From positions 1-64,000 of the forward strand of contig JAWWNJ010000305.1 of NCBI GenBank assembly GCA_037176885.1: a stretch of DNA of 64,000 bases. The letters run 5' to 3'. The stretch comes from Favolaschia claudopus (lineage: Eukaryota > Basidiomycota > Agaricomycetes > Agaricales > Mycenaceae). The first letter of the stretch is position 1, and each line of letters begins with the position of its first letter. Positions 1 through 10,960 of the stretch are shown here, piece after piece. Position numbers and translations under genes: made by a program. Below the pieces are notes generated by a model. It saw only the letters and a list, made by a program, of their open reading frames with translations, was not told the origin of the DNA and did not search any database.

Positions 1-3000
1 ATCATCGATATCTGCAACATAGTCCGCTGGGAGATGGCTTCTGACATATTCTATCATGTCCAACGGTGGTTCCGAAAATGTCTGTGAAGCATAATCATAA
101 TTCGAACCAAATAACAAACTTCCTGATAGTTGAATCATTCACCTGAAGCCATTGTAGAATATCATGCCAACGGTTTGGGGCTGGAAAAAGCTCCTGCACC
201 TTCAAGGCAACGGATGTTAGTGCAAAGCCTGTTCGAACAACTGTCCACGCACGGGGTATGCCTCCTGTTCTGCGCGGATGAATGAAGGAATTTCGCTTTG
301 TACAGCGCGCAACACATGGAGATCGGAAGATGGTGGACACGATCTCAAGATGCAGGACCAAGCAGGAGGAAACCTAGACGAGTTATGAGAACAAATCAAA
401 GAAGCCAACGACAAATCTTACCAGCGCCATATACGCGGTCGGCGACCAATATTATTCAGACACCATTTGGCGGTGCTCTCTAGTGTAGGGTCGGGGTGTA
501 AAATCCTCATTCGTGTTGGATGTGAAACGAATCTAATAAAAGTGCACTTCCATCCGTACTGCTCCTGGTCGGCTTCAGGCTCCCAGTCTGCCGGCGCGCT
601 GGGCAGGCCGGCGATAATGCTCTGAATTTCCTTCCAACTAAGTCCAAGGATAACACGTGTTCCTGCTAGGCAGAACGGGCGCCACGAAGATGGTGTTAGA
701 GGGAGACATGCTAGAAAATACAGCTGAATGACTCTGATCTGTTGCGACGACGTAACGGAACGAATATAGTTGAGCGTGATCTTCGTATTCAGAGGTTTAC
801 CTGATGCTGCGGGTGGCATTGGCAAACGGATGGCGAAGGAGCAGTTCTGGTCGAGCTCTGCCACTAAGCAGTAGTTGTCCCATCTATCGAGTAAATCAGC
901 TGGTGCCTGCTGTCGCTGTGGTGTTTTCTGCATGAGGACGTGTTTCAAATCACGAATTTATCTGACAAACCTCAAGCCAAGGCCTAAGATCTTGTGTACT
1001 GTCCCTCGGAAAGTAGAAGGAATTGGTCCACTCATAGCTCATGCGATACAAGAGGTTGGCAACCTGCGGGGTGAGCTCAGTCGTGCTCAAGAAGGGCAGA
1101 TATTGCATGAGTTGACTGAAATAATCAATGTACATTAATGTAGATAGATATATATCTGATTAGGCTCACAATGGAAGGAAGCTCGAAGGTACAGTATCGT
1201 CGTCTTCGGAAGGCTTGGCCAAACATGTGAGCATATCGACAGCGAGATTTTGTCGGTCCGAGTTGGTGAACCAAAAGCTGTGAGAACGACCGGAATCGTG
1301 AAGAAAGTCCAGGAACGACGCATGATATATAGAGATAACTTTTTCTGTTGAGGAAGATGGATCATTTGCTTTTAACAGACGATCTCCTATGTTGATCAAG
1401 GAATGAAGCCGACGTAGCGTCAGCATAATCTCTGGCTGTTTCAAGCCCAAGAGCTCGCCAATGTTATCCACATTCAGCCTGCCCGTGAAACCAGCTGCAA
1501 CGACCGACAGAATTCTTGAAAGCCTGGACCGATGTGGAGCCATGTTGAGGATCTGGAGATAAAGCTGATCTAGTTCTGCAAAGGGCGATAAATCGTCATC
1601 GTGAGATTGCAACTGAGTAACAATAGCAAGACGTTCGACCGGGTCGAAGTCTTTGTCTTCTACGAATCTGATGACCGTCGCAGCGTAGATAAAGTGTCCC
1701 GAGGATTTTGCGACGATATGCTCGATTAGTTGATCTTCGGGCCATGCGGAAGATGTAGTCGCCATGATCGAATGAGTTTTGCAAATCCGTTCGAACTCGT
1801 CGACTAGGTAGATGCGGACATCCTCCATAGACCCCAAGACATTGAGCTGTTCGCAAGGCTGTAGAGGGGGCTCACTGAAGATCTCTTTGATATGAGCCTC
1901 AGGCCGGCTGACGATAAGGACACGAAGTAGAGGCTGGGAGTTGAGTGATCCACCAATCGATCGAAGTATATCCTGCTGTCGTGTTTCACCCTCGCATTCA
2001 TCGAGACCGTCAAGCACCATAACCAAGCTGCGGTTGGAGGGAGCCTCTGCATACGAGTCAATCACGAGCCTCTGCAGTTGGGCCGGGATGGATTTATCGA
2101 GAAGCGAGGGATCAGTTGTCAAGCGTAGCCCAAGAGCGGTTTTGAACCCCGGTAAAAGCAGAGCAAGTTGATATGCAATAGTGGGCCAAAGCTTGGCGGC
2201 ATTTCCGCGAGACGGGTGACCTCGCCGGAAGAAAAAACTACCTGCGAGACAATTCCGAGCCTGCAATTGCTCGCAGAAGCTCTGCACTATCGCAGACTTG
2301 CCCGTCCCCGCGGGACCATGCATCCACAGGATTTGCGAGCCGTTATCGTCCTGCGACCATCTTGTCAAACGCTCGAGGATTTCCATCCGAGTATTGGGAT
2401 GGCAAGGAGGATGCGTGTCGCCGTCAGCGGCGTCATGAGTAGCGTCGGGGGCTGAGGCACTGTAGAGAATGCGCAGCGCTGTATTCGACTCAGAGTCAGC
2501 ACGTCCGCAACATCTCTGAGGACAACACACCTGCGTCGATCTGATCGCCACGAAATTTTCAGTAATTGATGTTCAGCGTCTCCAAAGATCAAGACGTACG
2601 TTTGCCGTGTCAATTTTTCTCTCGATGGACATCGTAATGTCGAGCTGAGATTTCCGAGTACTTATCAGACACGACTTCCATGACGAATCCCATGGACATA
2701 CATGAAAAGCTCTCAAACCCCCATCAATTCTCCTCATAGTAGCTTCGATTGCACTGATGTCTTCGTCGCTCTCTAGGATTTGGATTATTGTGCTCCGATC
2801 TGCAATCGTTTCCAAGATATCTAATTCGATCTTGAGAGATCTAGAAGAACCAGTTGAAATGAACTGAGGGAAAATTGAGAGTCCGATTCCGAACTCACTG
2901 CGAAAACTGGAAGATCCGATCCCGGCCCTCTGCAGTTGAAGTTTTGGGGAGCACGGCATTGACGATATCCAACTGGTGTGTGATTTCTTGAAACAACACC

Positions 3001-3456
3001 CGGAATCGATCATTGTTGTTCGAAACTCTCTATACAGCATAGACGAATTTGAGATTAGAATGTAGAAGCCATTCAGCAGCAGCGCAAGAGGCGTACCGAG
3101 GCCAAATCAACGACAGTATTCACGACGCTAATGGGGATTTTGAATGCGGTGCCGTTGAGTATAGATTCCACCCTGTTGAGAAGTAGGATGAGTCCACTCT
3201 TCAGTAGCCCAAGATAGTGTGGACTAGATGATTCAGGTTCCGAGGCCATAGATTGCGAAAGTACTGGAGTAGACACTGTATTTGCTATTCAAACACGACA
3301 AGGTGCACAGAGGGTATTCTTACAATCGTCATTCGATGCTGGGGCATTTCTGCCCGGGGCAATCGACGAGACGGACGACGGCAGTGTCGAGGGAATCGCA
3401 TGTGCGGAGCTCGAAGATCGGAGGTTCCGTCTAATCAGTTGCTTGAGTGCCTTCAT
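1..3456 (-). CDS. NLR-like protein copy A: MLKL_NTD-like four-helix bundle + NACHT (3' end outside window)
   Basis: Multi-exon gene read from ATG 3456–3454, running off the left edge. Exon 1 (3456–3324) encodes a basic N-terminus, MKALKQLIRRN. The next exons encode a helical domain (LKSGLILLLNRVES, KIPISVVNTVVDL, ILESDEDISAIEATMRRIDG) that resembles the fungal MLKL N-terminal four-helix bundle, a membrane-attacking cell-death domain in related NLRs. A long exon (about 2551–1166) holds a NACHT NTPase: Walker A GPAGTGKS, Walker B VMVLDGLDEC, SRPEAH sensor, and the winged-helix end YHASFLDFL. Further exons (about 1135–950, 948–418, 414–217) encode a C-terminal region with no repeats I recognise. 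The reading frame appears intact throughout. Likely role, by family: intracellular sensor triggering incompatibility-type cell death. The ligand is unknown. The paralogue at 53,720–57,238 is in inverted orientation and about 85–90% identical over NACHT by eye. Confidence 0.8.
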
Positions 3457-4594
3457 AGGGCTTGACTTTGTGTCGCGCGTCGTCGTCGCCAGGAAGAAGG
3501 AGGACCGAGGCGGTGCTTATCAAACTGGGTCGGGGATTCCAAACAAGCCGGAGCAAGCCGGTCGGGTAAGCTGTAAAGAAGTCAACAAGTCAAAAAATAT
3601 GTCGAAGAACGTGTGAATATCGTCCCCGTGAGCTCGAGCACCAAAGGTCGTGCGCTACAGGGGTGTGACACGACTTGAATGCAATGCTGCGAATCTCGGT
3701 ATTGCGGGGATTGCGGGCGGAGGAGACTCAATATAATCCACTCACGTTGCGATGCAAGCGGCGAAATGCGAGGGCGGCCTCTTCGTAGATTGCTCGAGTA
3801 ATTGTCAAGTGACTGCCATGCGAAATCGCGGTAGCTTTGGGTCGTTCCCGTCAAATAGCTTTCGCCGAAGCCCCAGATTCCAGCGCGAGTCTACTGTGAT
3901 GTCGTGTACAGTCCACACAAACTGATGAGGAGCCCAAACAAATTCTTCAGCGGTCGGGATACGGCGTGAATCCCAGAGGTGGACTAAATCGGGAGATATT
4001 TTAGTTTGTGGTCGATTTTCGTGAGCTGGAAGAAGTCAAAAACCTTTGCATCATGGACGGCGGGCGTTGGGAAAAGCGACGTCACGGCGCTCGTAGGCTC
4101 GTGACCAACCGCTTCTTCACGTGGCTGCGCTTTATCACGTTGCGAAGCGGCTGGGATGACTTGTCATCTTTTTGGCTGGTCCACCAAAATGCGGTTTCGG
4201 ACTTCGTTTTTTCGACCTTCCGCACCTTCGAAAAAAGTGTCAGAAGTTGCATAGTGAAAGTGGAGTAGTTTTGGATTCTAAAGCAAATGGGCCCCACTTG
4301 TTTTCCAATTTTCCGGAAAATCAAGTCGGGCTCAATGGATTCTAAATCGGAAATGGGCCAACTTTCACTGTATGACCAGGGCAGTTGGGGGAAAGGGGCG
4401 GAAGATAGGCAAAGGTGAATTATGGGGAGAATAAGGCAGAAACGAGCTGAAACGACCAAGTCCGAAATCACGTTTAGCGGCATCAGCCAAAACCGTGACC
4501 AGTTGTTCCAGTCGCTATGACAGCTTATCTCGCGCTCGCCCCGTGATGAGCGTCATAGCGTACTGGTCGCGAGTCTACATTCCGCACACCAGCA
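3457..4594. other. Intergenic, no supported gene
   Basis: Upstream of NLR copy A. Several ORFs of 86–133 codons occur on both strands, but none shows a recognisable domain, a splice pattern or a signal peptide. I see only ordinary unique sequence here. Confidence 0.5.
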
Positions 4595-6263
4595 GCGACG
4601 CCCAACACAACCGGCATCGCGCCCCAGCAATACGCACCGCTGACCAGCCCGCCTCTATCTTCGTCTACCTCGATTCCCGCAAACAATCCACAACAACACC
4701 AGTATTACTATGCGCCCCCTCCGCCCCAAAACGACGTTGCGGATCCGATAGGCCTGACGGAAGACGCCCCGCCTGCGTATACGCCGAGGGCGGACGTGTA
4801 TCAAGGCGAGAGTACGCTTGAGTATGGGTCGACAAGGCCGTTTCAGTAGGCGGCTCCGGCTCCACCGCTTCCTCATCAGCAGCAGCATCTGCCTCCTCAG
4901 CAGCAGCAGCATGCGGGGTGGGTACCTCAGACGCAGCAGCACCCGAGTCTGTGGCCACAGATCGCGGCGCAATTCACCGGGCGTCTACGTCCTCGTCAGC
5001 GTCGGTCTTCCCGCCGAATCACTGGGCTTCAGGCTATCCTGGTCGACAGCTTCCCCCTCCCTAGCCTCAGCCACCCAATACTTCCTTCCCTCCTCCCCAG
5101 CGGCAGCAATACCCTCCCCCACCTCCATCGACATCGACGACGTCATCAACGCCCATGTCGGAATTCGCACGCGACTTCTACGGCACGACGAGCGTGCCGC
5201 CCGGTGCGTTTTCAGACGCGTCGGGGATGCGGGGTCTGGGGTACCCGCCGCCACCGCCGAGGCATCCGTCCCAATCGCAATCGCAGCAGGGTGGACCGCC
5301 TTCTGGAGGAGGTGGGGAGGAGTTAGTGGTGAAAGAGAGAGAAAATGGAGGAAGAGCAACCCCAGACGACAGCCGCCCCACAACCACCCCCACCGCAGGC
5401 CACCCGCTCCTCCTTGACGGTAATATGTTGGTCTACCCGAAGCATCATGAGTGTTCTAAGTGTGCGTCTTGCCTCTATTCTTTTCTTTTCTTCTCTCTGC
5501 TCGTACCCGATCCTTCCTTTCTCCCTTCTTACACCTTCCTTCCTCTTGCCCGCTACCTCCTTTCGCCTCTAACCCTTCTTCCTTCGCCTCTAACCCTTCT
5601 TCCTTCGCCTCTCATCTCCCTGTCTATCGCCGCTTTCCCCATCTCCTCTACGCCCCCTTCCCTCTTTCCCCTCCTCATGTCTACTCCTCCTCCTCTCCTC
5701 CTCCTTTATTTCCTCCACCCATCCTCCACTCCTTTCTTTCGTTTCTTTCCCCCAATCACTTACTCACACTAACCAACCCTTCCCAGGCACCAACACACCC
5801 TACAAAAACGCCGACCCCTCCGTCCGTGCCACCGCTGCTGGGATCGGTACGCAAGGCCGTAGGCGGGCGCGGTGGTGTATGCGCCTTCTTCGTGTTCCTC
5901 CTCCTCCTCCACGACGACGAGTATCGGGGAAGGCAGGGGGAGGGGGGACGACGTTCCAAAGGCCGTTACCGCACCTGAACGGCTACCGGGCTACGGACTC
6001 CCACTCTTCCTCGGCGGCTACGTATCCGGGCTGCTCCCCCTTCCCACCACGACCACCCTCGAATCCCCACCTATACCCGCCCCCATCCTATCGGCCTAAA
6101 CCTCTCCCCAGGCGACCCAAGGCTGGGCGGTACAGCGTGTTGGCGCTGCGGGGGACGCGGCACCGTGAGTGGGCGAGGATTCCTCGACAGGATGGTGGAG
6201 GTGTTGGACGGGGAGAGAGTCAGAGGGTGGGGTGTATGTAGGGGGGTTGGGCGGGTTTGGTGA
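4595..6263 (+). pseudogene. Decayed HUA1-like proline-rich/zinc-motif gene
   Basis: Pieces in order match what I know of fungal HUA1-like proteins, which are proline-rich cytoplasmic proteins with CxxC motifs and a DnaJ-like zinc segment linked in yeast to actin patches. Seen: DAPPAYTPRADVYQGEST and STRPFQ (4,740–4,846); a Gln-rich stretch; EFARDFYGTTSVPPGAF (from 5,158); AGHPLLLDGNMLVYP…ECSKC (about 5,395–5,461); a 325-nt intron 5,462–5,786 with a long pyrimidine tract; TNTPYKNADPS; then CHRCWDRYARP, and finally DPRLGGTACWRCGGRGTVS…CRGVGRVW with TGA at 6,261–6,263. The frame is broken by TAG at 4,847–4,849, 5,062–5,064 and 5,860–5,862, a frame change near 4,980, and one base missing near 5,833. 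Two of the stops replace an expected CAG or tyrosine codon. I conclude it is a pseudogene. Assembly error is less likely because the lesions are several and spread out. Confidence 0.75.
5462..5786 (+). other. Pyrimidine-rich intron of the HUA1-like remnant
   Basis: Donor GTGCGT follows AAGT and acceptor TTCCCAG precedes GCACC, restoring the codon TGC of a CxxC motif. The body is almost all C and T, including a short direct repeat CCTCTAACCCTTCTTCCTT near 5,570–5,610. At 325 nt it is several times longer than the usual introns in this window. Confidence 0.55.
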
Positions 6264-6299
6264 GCGAGGGGGAGGATCGCGTGCCTTCCTTTGATTCGG

Positions 6300-7230
6300 T
6301 TTTGTTGTGCGCGGGGAGGACGTACCTATACTCCTCGCACACGTATTCTCCTCCTCCTTTTACCCACCGAACACGTACCCGTACCTACCCTCCTCCTTAT
6401 GCGTGGCGAACGCGTAACACCCTCCTCCTTCCTCTCGCGTTGAGGACGTACCTACCCTTCTCCTTTTCCTCCCGGAATACTCTCGCCTTCTTCGATTCCC
6501 CATCCTCCTTCTTGCGCGACGGATACCTATCTTCCTCCTTCTCCTTTTTCTCGGCGAGGACGTAACTATACTTCCCTCCTCGTACCCCCACCCGTGGTGT
6601 CCTCCTTCTTTCGCGCGCCGAATACGTACCTTCCTCCTCCTCGCATTTCTCCCAGCCGAATACCTACCTATCTACCTATACTCCTCGAACATGTATCCTC
6701 CTCCTTGTGTGTGTCGAATACCTACCTCCTCGTCCTGTTTCTCGCTGAATACCTACCCCCCCTTTTTTTCTCGCTGAATATCTACCTATACTCCCCGCAC
6801 ACGTACCCTCCTCGCATCCTCACCCTTCCTTTTTCCCGCGAACACGTACCCCCGTCTTCCGAGAGGGAACACGCCCGTCGCCAACCGACGGACGAGATGG
6901 GCGGGTGTGGCGTTTGGGTAAGGAGGATAATGAGGTCGAGAGGAGCGAAACGGAGGACGCAAGAGAGGAGTGGGTAACGGAGGAGGGAGGAGGGATCTAT
7001 CTAGATGTAAACCCCACCCTCCTCGCGTTTCTAACCGAATACCTCCCTATACTCACCGCACACATACTCTCCCCACCTCTCCTCTTCTTCCCATTCCTCC
7101 GCCTCCTCTTTCTCCCCGAATACCGATCCTCCTTCTTTTGCGCGCCGAATATCTACCTATACTCATCGCACATGTACTCTCCTCGCATCCGCACCCCACC
7201 CCAATCTCTCCGAGAGGGGCACCGACGAAG
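6300..7230. repeat. Degenerate CT-rich tandem repeat block
   Basis: Repeating theme of the form CGAATACcTACCTATACTC…CGCACACGTAyyCTCCTCC, with units of roughly 40–70 bp and strong divergence. Clear recurrences are near 6,320, 6,375, 6,440, 6,545, 6,620, 6,665, 6,715, 6,780, 7,035 and 7,145. The ORFs across it are low-complexity by-products. It lies directly downstream of the decayed HUA1-like gene. Confidence 0.6.
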
Positions 7231-8551
7231 GATGGAGAGAGGAGCACGACCGACCCATCGACTCGGATAAGTCTGGACAGGAGAGGGCTGGGGATGAGGG
7301 TGGGATGGTTTATGTCGCACGGTCGGAGAGGACAAGGGGGAGGAGACGGAGGTGTGTCGGACGATTCGAGAGAGGAGGCGAGAAGAGGGGGAAGTGAGGG
7401 ATAATAGTGTGGGGAGAGGGGAAAGGGGAAAAGGCAGGTGAAGAGAAAGGAAAGCGGGGCAAGTGGGGAGGGGTACACCCGTTTTTGCGTGGCATCGGCG
7501 CGAGCGCGAGCACGAGCGGTTTTTCCTCTAATTCCTTCCCTCGTTTCTGCCGCGTCGTGGTGGGATTCGCGAGGATTCGAGATTCGTTTTCGCTCCTACT
7601 CGCCTGCACGTCTCCCCCCTCTTAGCATTAACTGTCTGCTGTCTGTGGGACTGGCTGTACTATACTATACTATACTTACTTTCGGTACGCGCGCCCTCCT
7701 CCTCGTCTTCTCCTCTCCTCTGTCTCACATCTTGTAGTGTATTGTATTGTACCGTGTTCTCTCGCCCAGCGCTCGTATCACGACTCCTTCTAGCCCCTGC
7801 CAGTGGAAGTAAAAGTAAAAGACTGGACAGAATCAGCGGAGTCGGAATTTGAATACCGAGATTTGATCTCCGCATCTGGCTTTCTTTCGTACTACCACCA
7901 TGTTGCGCTTACCACCCTCAAAGCTGGACCGACAATCTTGCTACGCTGTCAAGTGGTCTGCGTGTGGCCCTACTCGATTTACGCCGGGACCACGATTGAC
8001 TTCCAAGTTCCGGCGAAACTTTCTTTGATTCAAAATTCTTTTTTGAGTTTATTGGACGCCGTGTGCTCTCGATCCCTGAGCTACTAGTAACTACAAAGGA
8101 ATCTGGATTGAGTCCGACAATACTGGCTTATCAATGAAGCAAAACAGCCGCTGGGACGCTCAGGTCAGTTTGACTCATTATTGGCAACCTCGTCGGCGCT
8201 CGAATCTGCAGTAAACCTATGTCATTGCCGCCTCGACGTCTGTCTGCACGTCGCAGTGTTCAGTCGTCCCCTCGAGGGCTCCGCTGCCGCACAGTGCAGC
8301 ATCAAGCAATAATAGTATGCATCCATCCATCACCTTTAACATTGACGGACTGACGGACGGACAGACAGACACAGACTCTCGATGGGCGCTTTCGTAGTGC
8401 CACCTTGTGTATCAACATGTCACCTCCGAGTCTACCTATCGCATCTATCTAACTGCGACGACAGGGATCTCACGCTGGCTTTCCTTCCTTCCTTTCACTT
8501 CTTCTTCTCATCGTCTTACTCTTTATTTCTTCTCTTTCATTCCTCACTGCG
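7231..8551. other. Intergenic with short simple repeats
   Basis: Purine-rich then mixed sequence upstream of the membrane-protein gene. It contains a short TACTA microsatellite (about 7,658–7,676), a TATTG run near 7,740, and a GACGGACAGACA run near 8,345–8,375. No coding region with support. Confidence 0.45.
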
Positions 8552-10470
8552 ATGAGGCCAGCCTCATTCCTCTTTCTCTTTCCTTCCTTCACCACCTTTG
8601 TGTTTTCTTTCCCCTTCACGGTTTCGGCTCTGCGAAATATCACATTAGACGCTAACGACACCTCTATACTTTATTCTGGCAACTGGACCAGCAACTCCGA
8701 CGGAAGCAGCATCAGTGGTGGTGGTGGTAATAGCTCAACTCAATCCACGCCCGACCCAACGGCGTCCTCTTCGTTTGCGGTTTCGGGTGAGTGAGATCCA
8801 CCGATAGTTTTTGTTTTTGTTTTTGTTTTCTTTTTTGCATAACATCCACTGAAATGATTTACGATTAGGCACAGATGGAGTACGGTTCGCTTTTTCGGAT
8901 GGGTTGATGTACGTCGTTATTCATTTCGTTCGAAGGAAGGAAATAATCATAAGTCGATTGATTATTGGTTTGCTTTCTTTCTGCTAGATCCACGACTACA
9001 GAGCACGAGGACACGAATGCCAATAATGTAGGGCTCGTGTCAGCCACATTTTCCTCCACAGCGGAGAGCGGTAGCTCGTCTTTGTCCTTCACATCGAGTA
9101 CAATTGACGAATTCGAACGCTCTTCATTTTCACCAAGTTCAATTTCACCTTCGTCCTCGGCATCTTCATTCGCCTCGCCCACAATCCCTCCCAACCCGTC
9201 ACTAACATCATCGTTACCATCCACTCCAACTTCGAGTCCCTCGATTACTCGCGCCCCCATATCCACTCCATCATCCGTTCACCAACTATACACCAACCCA
9301 CCCATCAACGCAGCCAACCAACCACCTTCTCTCTCTTCCGAAACTCCCAATGCCTCCCCATCCGAGTCCGCTGCAGCCGGCCTCTCAGCCGAAACCAAAC
9401 GCTCGATCATAATTGCGAGCGTATTCGTCGCAGCAGTCGTCGCTGTCGTCGTCCTCGTTTTGCTATTATGCATTCGCTATCGGCGGGGTCGACGACGCAG
9501 AGAGGAAGAACAGATGCAGCAGAAGCAGCATATGGATATCTCGTCACGGTCATCGAGGGATAGACTCACGCCTTTTCCCCAGCAAAGAACCCTCCTTCAT
9601 CCCACAACCATGAACGCCATGTCGATGGCCTCACCCCCCCATCGGTGGCAAACAGGCTCCCAGAGTCCATCCGAAATGCCAATGCAACGGCAATATTCAC
9701 CTCACTCTCCCTCCTCCTCTGCTTCTTTAATGTCTCCGATGGCGCCAACCGCCTCACCGCGCCGCATCCCGCGCTCCCCACTAGCAACCACCCCTCCATT
9801 CGTCCCTACCCCGTCGCCGCAGATCCTCGAATTCCCTATGCCTCCTGGGGCAACGCATCACACTCCCCCTTTTTCTTCCTCAAGTTCTTCCTACGCCGCC
9901 AGCGCAATCGCCTACCCAGCCCCAACCACCCCACTCCCACTCACCCCGTCCCCGCCTCCGCCTGTGACGCCCGGGACGCCGTGGACGATCACAAAGTCGC
10001 AGCGGACGTCGTCGGATGGGTCGATGTATTCTTACGACGAGGAGACAGTTGAACCTGGTGTTGTGAATGGGAATGAAAATGGAGGAGTTTTAGGATACGG
10101 CTGGACTACACCTTCGCTCGTGGGTATTCATCCGTTCTCGGCGGCTTTCGCGCAGGTCGAGCGCAGTCCTACACGTCAGAAGGTCGACTCTGCACCGGCA
10201 TCGAGTAGCACACGTCGATCTCCTCAGCCAACTCAAAACGTGCCAAATACACCCTCGGGGCTCACCACGCCTCTGACACCGAAACTGGACGAGAAATCTG
10301 CAGGGGCGCTGTTTCGCCGCGAAGCGGAGGAAAGACCCGTATCGGCGGCGCCTGAGTATAGAGAGAAAGACGTTGCACAGATTGTTCAAGTTACTCGTGG
10401 AGGAGGAGGAGGAGAGCTGGCGGTGGGAAGTCGAGCTTCGCAGGCTGCACCGCCGCTGTACGAGCCTTGA
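8552..10470 (+). CDS. Secreted-start, single-pass Ser/Thr-rich membrane protein
   Basis: Three exons: 8,552–8,786, 8,869–8,908 (40 nt) and 8,988–10,470, giving 585 residues. The N-terminus is a hydrophobic signal peptide (residues 1–26, ending FTVSA). A Ser/Thr/Pro-rich extracellular part with NIT, NDT and NWT glycosylation sequons follows, then one transmembrane helix at about residues 235–257 (IIIASVFVAAVVAVVVLVLLL), then a basic stop-transfer stretch RYRRGRRRREE. The cytoplasmic tail is long, Pro/Ser-rich and disordered. The architecture recalls WSC/Mid2-type cell-wall stress sensors, but no WSC cysteine domain is present and I cannot name a family. Numbering is approximate. Splice phases agree (1, 2, 0). 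Confidence 0.72.
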
Positions 10471-10960
10471 TTACTTAGTTACAGGAGTTCCTGGAACGGT
10501 TCAAGGAATGAGAAATTGATGATGATGAAATCTGCAAAGTTTGAACTCCCGGCGTTCGAAATTTGAGCTGTTCAACTTGGAATTTCCAACAAATTTCCAA
10601 CCAGCTTGATCCCAAACTTGGATTTTGTAGACCACAAGCACATCTGTATCGAGTGTCCTAACGGAATCCATTGATAATTACCGACGCTTCAGCCATTATT
10701 TTGCATTTATTTGACGGATTTAATCCTCGACGCGGTCACGTGTCCACACCCTTTGACGCGTCTTGTGCAGTCGTTGCGCCTCACATCTGAACCGAAAGTG
10801 GAAGTCTGCTTTGACTTTCGAGGTGAAAGTCATACGTAGCTCTTCGGGGTGGAAATCATTCTCAAAGCTGCGCGCGCGGCCTCTCACAATTACGAGCACA
10901 GAGAAATACAAGATAAAGCTTCCAATTCTGGACCAGCCAGAACAAACGAAATCGTATCTT
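10471..10960. other. Intergenic (convergent 3' ends)
   Basis: Separates the 3' ends of the membrane protein and the endoglucanase. I see nothing of note. ORFs here read through the endoglucanase terminus in other frames. Confidence 0.5.
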
